DNA from: Solea solea
Taxonomy: Eukaryota > Chordata > Actinopteri > Pleuronectiformes > Soleidae
Length of the DNA stretch: 64,000 nt
Assembly (NCBI RefSeq): GCF_958295425.1
Contig: NC_081154.1
Location: 6,972,666-7,036,665, forward strand
Reading direction: 5' to 3'
Under the pieces are notes generated by a model. The model saw only the letters and a list, made by a program, of their open reading frames with translations, had not been told where the DNA came from and did no database searches. This document shows, piece by piece, positions 36,567 through 47,719 of the stretch (within the stretch, counting starts at the first letter, position 1; every line of letters begins with the position of its first letter). The position numbers were made by a program, and so were the translations under genes.

Positions 36567-38899
36567 GTGTTAAAACGACAACTTTGATATACACCTCTGT
36601 TGTTAGAACATCTTGTTATTGACAGTTTGCTACTTGGCTGATACTGTCCATAAATAAATAAATAAATAAAAAGTTTGCCCCCTTTTTTGGGAACTGGGAA
36701 CCTCTGCAGACCTCTGCCGCACTGCAGTTGTGAACCACCACCTTTAGGTCTGTAGGGAAATTGTGAGTGCACAAGGTGGATGATGTTTGTCCAGCATAAT
36801 CAGACTTTTTGACAGCAGCAGAAGCCAGAAGCATGAGTTCCAACAGGTGTAATAGACGCTTCCGAGTTCCCATCAGCTCTCGACTGCTGGGAAGTTATTT
36901 ACAACTGTTGCTGAAGGACTGTGTTAATTTACTGGAGTGATACGGTTTTATTGTAGTGCAGCTCATCTGATTACAACAATATGATGCATTGATTTTGACA
37001 AACATCCAGCACTGCTCTAACAAAAAATAAGGAAATGTGTGTGTGTGTGTGGGGGGGGGGGGGACAGGGAAATGTTGCTTACTGTAGGTTAGGCTGTTGT
37101 TGATGTAGTGGATGAGGCACCTGAACGCGTCTTCAGTTGTATGTCACACTGTAGAGAAACACAACACAACAAATATTTGAACACATTTCAAGGATTAAAA
37201 ATGATCCTTTAATCTTCATTTTAACATCAGCATGTTCACTGAAACAAATGTTACGAGACGTTACAGTATAGGCAGATTTTTAAAGAGTGTCCAATCCAAT
37301 GGGTACATGAATCAAAAGGCTTATGTCTCAGGTGTAAACATGGTACAAACCAACCATCGTCTATCCCTTTCAATTCCAGATGTGTGTGCAGCATCGGTGA
37401 AGTTTTACAAAGAAACACAATCCATGTCTAATCTACTCCGACTCTCGTCTCTGCATCAAAAAACACATTTTCCCTGCTGTGATGATGATGATGACACACT
37501 GTGTGATCTCAGGTGATGGAGTCTGCTCGGCTCCGCTCTGGAATACCAAACGCGGGCCTGTGACAGGAAAACACAACCTTGCCTGACCCCCGCAGTCACG
37601 CTGGGTCAGGTCTTTATTTGGAGAAACTGAATGGACACATGGAGATCGATAATTTGCTGTCAGAGCCTGAACATTAGCTCATAAACCAACGTATGAGTAA
37701 CTGTTTTGGATCGCTGTCACACAAATAAATAGAAAATGTAACACAAATATCAACACAACCTTAAGCATTTCACTTGTTAGTAGAAATCAGGCACCGTCAG
37801 TTTCCTCACATAATATTTGTGCATAGCTCTAATGGCCCCCACTCTTGAAACTAAAGTTAAGTGTATACAGTTTGACAGATCAGTGTGGGGGCAGCCAGCA
37901 GGCCACACAGATGGTGTTTCATGGCAAACCATTTTCCACTAAACAGATACTGACAGCTACCCCAACGGCTGGCAGCCCAGCTCTCCCCCTAACCTGCACA
38001 ATTAAAATATTTCTCCCCCAATAGCAGAGGAGAAGAGGGAAAACATTGGAGATGCAACTCTCCCTAGTTAAACATAATCATGCCAAACGGTATCTGTGGA
38101 CCACAGAAGGGGTAAAGAGAAAATGGGAAGTTAGTTTAGGAAGAAAAAAAAACAAACACGCAAGATGCTGCAGAGAGACCTTTGGGAACGGCTCTGATTT
38201 CCACTCTGACCGACGGCCGTTGCCTTCCAAAGTGTGTCTGCATAGGACGTGTACTACTTTCAGTGAGAAGTGTGACCAACAGGCATTACAGAGATCAACG
38301 GATGCAGCGGCAATGGCAAGGTAACACTCGGAAACAACACACACACAAGCAGGTGAGTTCCATCACATACACAGAAGGTCCCCATGGATCCAGACTGCAC
38401 CTTATTGTCAAGGAAAAGCACAGTAAACAGACTCACGGGAGTCGGTGTCAGTGTAAACATCTCCAGCAGCTAATCTTGTATGATCAGTGTCCCACATGTT
38501 ATTTGCCTCAGTGGTTGTTGTTGTTGTATTTTTTAATTGGTGCCAATAATTAGTGTTGCCCGTCTTCAAGGTGTCCTCCGTTTCCTGCCTCCCGCCTGTC
38601 TCGGGTTGTTATTGGATGTGTCAGTATTTATTAAGATGTTGCCGTTTTTATGATGTTAATATGATGTTATTAATGATAAAAAAAAAAAAAAAATGCACGT
38701 TATACACTCACAATTTCAGCCAGTCACAGTACATGTATTTTTCGTTTTGGCTTGGGACTGTGATGGCTCCCAATCCGTTCCCTGCAGAGAGTAAATCAAG
38801 CCCTGATCGTTGCTGGAGATATGTAATCCATCAAAAAGATAGCTGATGAAAGCAATGCTTTCTGGCAGCCCGGCTCTCAGATCATGGATGTTGAGGTGT
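36567..38899. other. gene-free stretch
   Basis: Contains an AAAT repeat (36651-36670), GT plus G run (37036-37063) and an A run (38679-38693). Frames up to 123 codons at 38182-38553 show no domain. Confidence 0.5.
37036..37063. repeat. (TG)n followed by a G run
   Basis: Seven TG units pass directly into a run of about fourteen G. Confidence 0.9.
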
Positions 38900-39180
38900 T
38901 CTGGACCGGGCTGGCGGGGACAGTGTACACTTTGAACTTTTGTTCATTGTGATGGATTACTTTTCCCCTAAATAAGCTTCAAGTGTCTGCATGTTGATTC
39001 TCACACTGCAATGAATTACCGGGAATCCATCTAAAAAACCTCCCAGACAGTTTTGAAAAATGACCAGCAGCAACGTGCTATACATCATTTGCAGTTAATT
39101 GGCACAAAATAATAATTGCAAAATCCCCATCATGGTAATTTAGCTTTAATACATCATTTCTTATGACATCTCAGTAAGGA
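38900..39180. promoter_or_regulatory. candidate conserved non-coding element
   Basis: Unique block with TTTGTTCATTGTGATGG, TTTGCAGTTAATTGGCAC, AAATAATAATTGCAAAATCC and ATGGTAATTTAGC. Several homeodomain/POU-like AT cores lie close together. No open frame. Texture only. Confidence 0.33.
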
Positions 39181-39880
39181 AGTGTGATACTTTTTGACTT
39201 GAGGTAGTTCTTGGTTCACAGTATTACTGTTCTAAACATAAAGCTCAGTGTTCTTTACGGATTTACATTCACCTGGATTTTTGCATTTCCTGGTAAGAAC
39301 CTGGAATGTCAGCGTGCTACATTATTCCTCTGTACGCTATAGGATCAAATGTCAAGATACGGATATTTTCACCCGTGCTCACACATCAAATATGCATTTG
39401 AAGGTTGTAGCTATAGGAGAACATCGAGTTGCCTGCCTCAAACTGTACGAGTTAGGAAACTGCTGTGGACACTTTGGATGAGCTATCTGAAAAGCAACAA
39501 CCACATGAGCAGCCGTTCAGCAGCTATAATCAATATTCTATGCATTTCTAAAAAAAAAAAAAATCAACTAAATCCAAACAAAGATTGTCTGAATGTCATC
39601 ACATCTAATGTAACGCTCCACCTTTACCATCCACTCATGCTCCGACATTATAATTAAAACATTATTGAGAGAGCAGAGGCTCGTGTAGAAGGTAAGCACA
39701 ACAAAGCAAATAACATGAAAATTAATTATGCTAATGTCACGTAACACCAGTTTTTTTTTGTACTGAGGGCTTTATAAATGATAAGTGTTTTTTCTTTTAT
39801 ACATGAAAATAATATTTGCTGAAAATAAACATTTGTTTTCAGCAATAAGCAGGTGAAGGACTAAATTGACGCAATATTAC

Positions 39881-40100
39881 GGCAGCTCAGTGGGAGAGCG
39901 AGTTGTCTTTCAACTTGAAGGTTGTGGGTTCGATTTTCTCTGGCTGTGCTAGTCTACTGTACACACCGATGTGTCCTTGGGCAAGGCACTTAACCCCTGC
40001 ACCGGCAGTGTGTGGATGGGTATGAAAGACGAGTGGTTAAAAATGTATGTGCTGCATGAAAGTGTGACTTTGTGTTATATAAACACAAACGATTTACCTG
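39881..40100 (+). mobile_element. tRNA-headed SINE-like repeat
   Basis: The head GGCAGCTCAGTGGGAGAGCG resembles a tRNA D-arm and A box, and GGTTGTGGGTTCGATTTT (near 39920-39937) resembles a T-arm and B box. The spacing matches a tRNA-derived pol III promoter. The body CCTTGGGCAAGGCACTTAAC and the end GTTATATAAACACAAACGAT match a repeat I know as common in teleosts. It is too degraded to be a tRNA gene: no acceptor stem, and the CUUU-type anticodon loop is not canonical. The end of another copy starts at 63934 on the minus strand. Confidence 0.7.
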
Positions 40101-41719
40101 TTTGGACTATGGTACACTGCAAATCTAATAAAAATAATTATCCTATTCCCTCTCAATCTACAATCTACAACTCGTGGTAGAAATCTACTCTACTATTGGA
40201 AAATTCATCAAGCCCATGCAACAGTATACTGATGAAAGTCGAACAAAATCATGATTAAAAACAAACAAACAAAAAAAAAAATCACCTCACATCATTAGGC
40301 ATCAAATTCAAGACAGTGCAGCTCATCAACAAACAAAGCCACGCTGTGGTTTACATTGTGCCCTGTGGGAGCAGCCTGCACACATCTCGCCCACTGGCAC
40401 AGTATGATTTATTGAAATATTACCCCGACCAAATTAACAAACAGGGCTGGTCCTGTTCCCAGTCTGTGGCTGCCTGTGAATAACAAACACTTGGGGAATC
40501 CGTGCGGACCACCACTCTGACAAAACTCTTATGGATATTAATACTTTTTCTCTTTTTTGCTCCTTGTCACTGGTTATTTAGTAACCAACCATTTCTAACC
40601 CTCTCTCTCTCCTTGTGCTTCTAAGAGAAACCACACTGTCAGATTCATGCTGTTTAACAGGGATGGGGGGGGGGGGGGTGATGTGTGTCTGTTACAAATA
40701 CTGTTATACTTATTTTTTTTTACTGCTGGTATATTGTGTGTGTGTGTGTGTGTGTGTGAGCAGCAGGGGACTGTTTTGAGAAGGTAATGAGGGTGTTGTG
40801 AGAATGTTATCAGGGGCTGTAAGAGGCCCACTGAGGCGTTTCAGAATTTCTGCACTTTGAAAACCACTTTGAGTGAAGCCACTCGCAACCTGGAAGTGAA
40901 AGCAATTCCTCATCTATCCATCTCATCCATCCTTCTGCCGACTCTCCTCTCCTCTCCTCTGCAATTCATCTTTCCCTTCCTCCCTCTGTTCTGCTTCACG
41001 TGCAGCTCCACAACTCCACCCCCCTCCTCCTCCTCCTCACGTTTGTTTTCCGCTTGACTCATTCTCCTCTGTTTATTTCACACCATTGTTCTCTAAATAC
41101 ATGCATATGGTTATCAAATACTGTTAAAACATGCAAAATGTTGTTTTTTTTCCCAGGTCCTTTGAGGAGGCGGTTTCAAAAAAAGGGAGCAAGAACATCA
41201 GAAACTCCAAAAGGAGAAAAGCTCACACCTTTGATGATGTTTGTTCGGTTTCTCTGCCTTTACACACTTTTCACTTGTTATTCAGTCAACTAGTGCCATT
41301 ATTAAGTTGAAGTCCTCAGAAGAGCAGTCAGTGGTATAATCCGTGTTATATAGCACTTTATGACAGTTGGGAAATAAAACAGAAAATATCAGCAAACGGA
41401 CAGACCGACAGACATACAGACAGAGGAAAGACAAAGAACTCCATCTGTCTGCCTGCCTGTCTATATAATGAGAGTTCTACCTCAACTGGTAAACTTCCAG
41501 CAAGAGAAAGAAGGCAAAGCGAAGCAGAGTGAAACAGAGGTAGACAGAAAAAGACTTTTAATGGGGTCCTTCAAATTGAAAAGAATTCGCTGCTGGATGT
41601 GGGAATCCAATTCCCTCCAATCCAATGGGATTGGCATTGAGCATGGTAAATAAGGATGGATTGTTTGTCCGTTAGCCTGCTGTGGCGTGAACCTGCTGTT
41701 TAAATGTGAAGTGACAGGA

Positions 41720-41720
<1 letters not shown>

Positions 41721-41772
<52 letters not shown>
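41721..41772. repeat. long (CA)n microsatellite
   Basis: Twenty-six perfect CA units, the longest pure CA tract in the window. Confidence 0.97.
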
Positions 41773-41782
<10 letters not shown>

Positions 41783-41901
41783 TCTTTAAGTCAACTTCTT
41801 GCTTTCACCTCCCTCTCTCTCTCACACACACACTTTCCACACTTTCTGTCTCTATCACGCACAGCCAAGACAACTACTTCTAATGAGGAAGCTGAAGTCA
41901 C

Positions 41902-41903
<2 letters not shown>

Positions 41904-41938
<35 letters not shown>
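41904..41938. repeat. (AC)n microsatellite
   Basis: About seventeen AC units, about 130 bp after a longer CA tract. Confidence 0.96.
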
Positions 41939-41939
<1 letters not shown>

Positions 41940-42572
41940 CCAAAAAAACAAAAAAACACGGACCAAATTGTGTCTCTCTGTATACACAGGCTCCCGTATT
42001 GAAATGAAGTAACTCTGCTACCATGATGTAACTGAGTGTAACCTCCCAGCCAATTCTTAGGGCACAAAAACTAAAGGGCTATTTCGCCAATTATGATGAT
42101 GAGAATGGGGCCGCATCAAAAGACATCACAAGACTGGAATGAGGACAGAGAGAGGACAAGGAGAGGTTATCACATGGGAATGTTTGGCGTAAAAACGGCA
42201 ATGGGGATTATTATTAAAACCTGCAGAATTTCATTCAAAGTTCCAAAACACACACACACACACACATACACAAAAACTAGCAGACCTGCAGCTTTAATGA
42301 TCTGCGACTAGATGTCAATAACTGCAGGTGCCAGCTGGCTGCACTGCCGCCATGACATCTGCTTCTGTGTGTCTGATCTAATGCTTGTGTTTCAAACAAA
42401 ACTCAAGGCGGAGACAAACGTCAATACATTGAACCCGGACCTGGGCTATCTATCGAAGCGGTTGTGCTTGCTCGAGTACACGCCGCTCTCTTCGGCAACA
42501 CTTGAGGAAGTCTAACCCTGAAGTAGCGGGACAACACAACAAGAAAGGACTCAAACTAATGATCGATTTCAT

Positions 42573-43427
42573 GGGCCCGTTGCATGAAAGTAGAATGAAA
42601 TCCGGGGTGTGTGAGAAAGCGGGCGTTAACCTATGCTACTCAGTTCATGGCTTAGTCCGCTGCACAGAACGTCAAACCATGAGAAGCCGAGGCTTGGTCG
42701 TGTCAGGTGTAACTTATCTTGGTAAGCGTGCGTTCACAGCTCTTTGAAGTCGACCCCGAGGTCAATCACAGATTTACCGATGTGGAAACGGAGGGGACGT
42801 GTGTCGCCAAGCGAGCAACAGCTTATAATGGAAACCTATGAAGAAGTAAAACACTTGATACTTTAAAAAAAAAAAGGCAACGCAGTCACTTTTAATAAGA
42901 TCAGAGTCTGAAGTGCGGACAGACTGAATGCATATGTAGCCCAATATAAATGCTTACAATGTTTTACACTGTTCTATACTTTTTTATTCTGTAAAATTCA
43001 CTTAGTGCCTTTGACTAGATGGAGAATTCCATGAATTTCTTAGTTCTTATTAGTTTTTGCAAATTAGCTCCTCACTTACTTACCACTGCTTCACGGAAAT
43101 CATATTTGCAATTTAAAGTGTTACCTCTCAGTTTGATTAAAAGTATTCTCCTTAATATTTTCCTGAGTTTGATGTGGATCTGTGTGCAGTCCAGTGTCCA
43201 GTCCCAAGAGGGAAAGCGGAGTTTTCACATGAGTTATTCTACTGCGACTGTAAGGGAAACGTGTTCAAACGTGAAATTAATGATTGATATTGTTAAATAT
43301 TACAAAATAAATATCACAAAATAGATGGCCATGGTCACTTGTGTGCCCCTGCTTTCATGCAACAGACTCAAGGATAACTGACTGGATAACATAATCTGGC
43401 TTAATCCCTGATCCTACTTTAGGCCCC
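42573..43427. mobile_element. composite TIR DNA transposon derivative
   Basis: The left end GGGCCCGTTGCATGAAAGTAG has two inverted partners. At 43350-43367 lies GCTTTCATGCAACAGA, whose complement matches GTTGCATGAAAG. At 43403-43427 lies ATCCTACTTTAGGCCCC, which fits the outer GGGCC...AAAGTAG parts but lacks the CGTTGCATG between. The simplest reading is two nested or adjacent members of one family. I suspect PIF/Harbinger-like from the end motif, but no target duplication is visible. About 850 bp with no transposase frame. Confidence 0.45.
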
Positions 43428-44427
43428 AGGTCTAAGGGACGACACAAACCAGACCTACTTTTTCCACTCCTTACTTTTTTACCGTGATTTCTCGTGCAGT
43501 GTGACAATGTACAAATGCAATTGAAATACGAATATTCTAAACTGTTTCTCTCCACAGCGTTCCAGGTTATTCCGCTGCCTCGATATCAAAATCCATGTTG
43601 TGATATCTGTGACATACCAGACACAAAGAAAGCGGTATCGAGCCATCCCTCATACACATGGATATTTATGTTTCACTGACACCTTGTATGAGCATCCCAT
43701 GCTTTCCTGCAAGCATGTTACGGTCGAACCGTGTCTTTGTTGAGTTCACCTCACAGGGTTTAAGTCAGTGTGATAGCAGGGGACTGCCAGTCCAAAGCCT
43801 GGGAGCTTCCCTCAAGGCAACACCAACCATCACTTCTTACTCTCCAGCCTCCACAAATGCCCACTGAGTTCAGCAACCTCACAAATACTGCATGAAAAAT
43901 GCATGGCGACACAATGAGATCATCGTTGCAAACAATGCCCATGTGCTCAATGATCACAGTCATGTGTTTGTGTTTGTAACGCCAACACAAGAATAAAGAG
44001 GTGTAAAGAGTGAACGTGGAGAAGAGTGTAAGTCACACTTCACAGCATTTGTTTTGTTTGGAAAGTACACTGTGGTATTCCAGGTGACATTTGTAATGTT
44101 CCATTTTAAACCAAACTGTCTATACGAGGAGACACTTTTTAAACATATTGTCACGATAAAAACCATGAAGGAAAAGCAAATTTGTGCATAATACAGCTAG
44201 TAATATTACTACTATAACTACTTTCCAAGAGATGTTTGGTAGATTAAATACAATATATAGCATTATATGCATGTTGTTAAAGCGTGTACACACACATCTT
44301 AACCAAAATGTTGGGAAAATTCTGCAAATGTGTTTGGGGACTTAACTATCAACTGTTTTAACATCAAGATGTATCTTAATTAAACAACCACACCACTACT
44401 CTAACTGCTTTTTATAATACAGTAAGG
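43428..44427. other. gene-free stretch
   Basis: AT-rich unique sequence. Nothing recognised. Confidence 0.5.
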
Positions 44428-44823
44428 CAGGTGTGTCAAACGCATGGCCCGTGGACCAGAACTGGCCCGCCAGAAGGTCCAATCCGGCCCACACGATGAT
44501 TTTGTGAAAATGTCACATTATGATTAGATCTTTTTCAGTTCCAAATACCGGTGACTTTATTTAAATTGAAATATTTGATGAATTTGTATCCACTGCTTGT
44601 GTAAATGGTAAACTTAGGCACAATATTGTTGAAATTGCACTTATTTTTCTCACAAAATGTCAGGTTTTTGTTCATATGTTTCATAAAAAGATGCTTCATT
44701 AAATGCAAAACAAAGGGAAACATTTGGAATTACTTTGGATGCTATAATTTTAGTAGTACGGCCCATTTGAGATTAAATTGCGCAGTTTGTGGCCCCTGAA
44801 CTCAAATCCGTTTGACACCTCTG
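44428..44823 (+). mobile_element. intact hAT-type MITE with 8-bp target duplication
   Basis: The ends CAGGTGTGTCAAACG and (complement) CAGAGGTGTCAAACG form a 15-bp inverted repeat with mismatches only within the first few bases. A perfect 8-bp CAGTAAGG flanks both sides (44420-44427 and 44824-44831), the target size typical of hAT transposons. It is 396 bp and has no transposase; it contains the GGCCCG-rich segment usual in this family near both ends. The intact ends and perfect duplication suggest comparatively recent insertion. A truncated relative lies at 26155. Confidence 0.85.
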
Positions 44824-44831
44824 CAGTAAGG

Positions 44832-45296
44832 TGTACAGAAACAAGTCTGAAGACCTCCCCTCCCGCTCACTGTACTCTCCTCTCTGCTCAAATCAAACTC
44901 ATTCAAATATTACAACAACATTTATCTCAGGAAGTGGCCAGTGTCGTAGCTAAAGATTTAATTGGATTCCTCCAATAGGTTCCAGTGAAGTGCAAGGCCG
45001 AGTAAAAATAATGCACACTGTAGCAGAGGACGAGGTGAAGAGGCCTGACTGTGGCCGCTGTTCTGTCATTCCAGGACAGAGAGGTTTATTTAACACAGGC
45101 ACAGCTGGCGAGGGTCAAATTTGACCTGCGATTAGCATCAGCAAAGGTGGGTGGGCCACACTTTGAAGGCAAATCACATACTGGTTAAAAGCTACCAGGA
45201 ACCATCCATTATATTAGTGTCGCATATGAAGGTTGTGTAAGCACATATGCTCACACAAACTTACATCGGTTCCATCTGCCCTCATCATTCATGCAG

Positions 45297-45333
<37 letters not shown>

Positions 45334-45823
45334 TGCATGTGTGTGTGTGTCTGTGTGTGTACATTCTTGCGGCAGGTAATCGCAGAATGACAAGCTATGG
45401 GCTACTCTGATTTACTGCAGCATCCCGCCACAGTGTTAAAAATTGAAAAGTGATAAACAAGAGAGTGGGAACACACACGGCGAGAGCCACCGGAGGGAAA
45501 GAGACGTATGTGGGCTCTACATGAGTGTGTGTGTGCACAGGTACATGTTTGTCATGAATCTTAGAAAGGGACAGAAAAGGAGATGAGATTTCTCTGAGAT
45601 TTGTTTTCCTGGTTCTCTTTCTCTCTCTTTCTATATTTGGTTGAGCATATGACACAGTTATAAAGGCACACAAGGAAAAAAAACAGAGCATAAGATGTGA
45701 CTAATGGAATGTAAGAGTACAACGATACAGTGTCGCAACTGGCCAATATACTCAGTTCAGTAGGAAAAACTAGAAAAGGGGCAAAAAGTAGATTTTCATT
45801 CTTTCAAAAATAATGAAACTACA
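44832..45823. other. gene-free stretch
   Basis: Unique sequence plus the facing CA/TG tracts at 45299-45360. Nothing else recognised. Confidence 0.5.
45299..45360. repeat. (AC)n and (TG)n tracts facing each other
   Basis: AC tract 45299-45330, an 8-bp spacer (TGCTGCAT), then TG tracts 45339-45360. The two tracts are complementary and could pair as a hairpin. Confidence 0.92.
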
Positions 45824-46131
45824 ATCCATCCATCCATTTACTATGGCTTTATCCTCCACATGAGGGTCGCCGGGTGAGCTGTGCCAATCTCAGCTGACAT
45901 AGGGCGATAGGTGCGGCCCATCACGGGGCAAACAACCATTCACTCTCACACTCACGGTCATTTTAGAGTGTCCAATTTAATCCCCATATTGCATGTTTTT
46001 GGTCTGTGGGAGGAAACTGGAGAACGCAGAGAAAACTCCATGCACAAAGGCCCATGTTCTGACCGGGTCTCTAACCTGGGTCTTCTTGCTGCAAAGGCAA
46101 GAGTGCTAACCACTACACCAACCGTGTGGCC
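45824..46131 (+). mobile_element. teleost ATCCATC repeat, near full-length copy
   Basis: Runs from ATCCATCCATCCATTTAC through CCACATGAGGGTCGCCGG, CTCAGCTGACATAGGGCGAT, CCATTCACTCTCACACTCAC, TGCATGTTTTTGGTCTGTGG and AGGAAACTGGAGAACGC to GAGTGCTAACCACTACACCA and CCGTGTGGCCC. It includes the segments missing from the copies at 33291 and 36355, and it overlaps the related minus-strand copy at 60778. Frames of up to 124 codons across it are chance. I know this as one of the most frequent teleost interspersed repeats. Confidence 0.85.
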
Positions 46132-47332
46132 CATCACACTACAATATCCTTTTAAAAATAAAGCCAACAATAAAAGTATTGATAAAGACTGGTCAAATGC
46201 CAGCTATTGCATTCAATTATTTTTCAATACTGGCTCTTTTCCGTGCTTGCATCACGTAAACACACGCCTGGTTTCACCTTGTTAGTTCTATAAGCGTAAT
46301 GCAATGTTCACTGTATGCATTCATCCATCATAAATTATATAAAAAAAAAAAAAAAATAAACTTATATAATACACTATAGAAAAAAACAGAAACATACTGT
46401 GGTGAAGTTCTCCAGCAGCAATGCAACATGATCACATCAGTCATTATTTCTATCCAAAGTGGAACAAGAGAAACAATTAAAAGATTATTTAACACATTAA
46501 CTAGCTGTTAATTATAGTAACTGCTTGCACTAATATAGCTAGAAACCAGCTTTGGACTGGGTGTTGCATCAGTTTCTAGTCCAAGTCTCTCTCACACACA
46601 CACACTCACACACACACTGCAGGTCCATCCTACACATGGTGCTATCTCTACTGGACCACATGGCAGCAGAACTGGCAGGCCTGACTGCACAAACAATACC
46701 GTCCCTCCTACCACTGTACTTATTGTACTGTACTTGAGGCCACCCACTGGTGCCACCCCCTCTATCTGCAGCTCTTACTGTATAGCTACAAGTATAGAAA
46801 TAGCACACAGCGATTTGCAGGTTTTTCCGTTTGTTGTTTTTTTTTTTTGTTTACAATGCTAATCCCCCAAGAGACCAGGCAGGGAAAATGTGCCGGTTTG
46901 TTTTGGTTGAAAATAGCCAGGACGTGGGTGTGTAGGCGACTATATTCAGTGCTGGGATCAGGGGGTGGGGGGGGGGGGGGGGTGAGCTGGTGTACTCCAC
47001 AACAACAGAAGGGTTTTCTCCAGCAGAGGGATGATCTACAGAGGGGGAGGTGTTCTAGAAGTCAAAAGGAAAGCAAAGAAAGTGGTGGTGAGGTGTACTT
47101 TCATGGAGTGAAACTCAAGGGAGAGAGGCTAAGAGAATAAACGACACAAGCGCAAGGTCTAAAGTATACAAAGCATGTGAGGAAAAAAATCCACTTTTGC
47201 AATTGAAAGCAGAAAAATGTGTGGATCGTTAACTGAACAAGTTAGCCTACTGTAGTTTCTTAAATAATCAGTGTAATTTGAGGGTTGCAGGTGCACCTTG
47301 AAAGCTCATTCATGTGATGGCTAATGTCTGAA
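46132..47332. other. gene-free stretch
   Basis: Contains an A run (46341-46356), a CA repeat (46591-46618) and a G run (46961-46982). No exon recognised. Confidence 0.5.
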
Positions 47333-47719
47333 CCCTTTAACACCGAGTACATGCGTAAGCGCATTTTGCATTAACGTAATTACGCAGCGGGGGGGGGCTC
47401 TGGGAAAAATTACAACGGTTTCAAGTCAACATGTGGTTATTACAGTCATTTCACTCGCACTGGTGCAGGAAGTCAGCATATTTGTCACCAGAGAGGAGAG
47501 TGTAGGTAAAACGCCTGCACGTATTTTCCATTTTTGGCCTTTGAGACAAACAAATGCTATTTTTGAATATATTTTATACTGTTTTATACTGCAGTAAATT
47601 GTAAAAAAAAACTGCCAGATATTGAAAGTTATCCTGGATAAACGGGCAAAAGCACTTTCTGGCCCTTTTATGGTTAAAATAAGCAAAAAAAAAAGTCCAG
47701 ACGGACAGATGTTAAAGGG
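47333..47719. mobile_element. piggyBac-like MITE
   Basis: The left end is CCCTTTAACACC and the reverse complement of the right end is CCCTTTAACATC, so the first ten bases are identical inverted repeats. The right flank is TTAA (47720-47723) and the left flank TGAA (47329-47332), consistent with a TTAA target with one change. CCC-starting ends at TTAA are typical of piggyBac-type elements. 387 bp, AT-rich, non-coding. Confidence 0.6.

Larger units (their letters stand above)
40101..42572. other. gene-free stretch rich in microsatellites
   Basis: No exon recognised. Holds a G run (40665-40678), GT (40736-40758) and three CA tracts (41721-41772, 41904-41938, 42248-42270). The His/Thr-rich frames here are repeat artefacts. 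Confidence 0.5.

Noticed and set aside
36326..36772. 148-codon minus-strand frame, the longest in the window
   Set aside because: Runs through the minus-strand repeat copy and its GT tract; His-Thr run is a repeat artefact.
39881..39960. Functional tRNA gene
   Set aside because: No paired acceptor stem, no standard anticodon loop, and the body continues as a known repeat.
45911..46285. 124-codon frame
   Set aside because: Lies in the teleost ATCCATC repeat, and no known protein is recognised.
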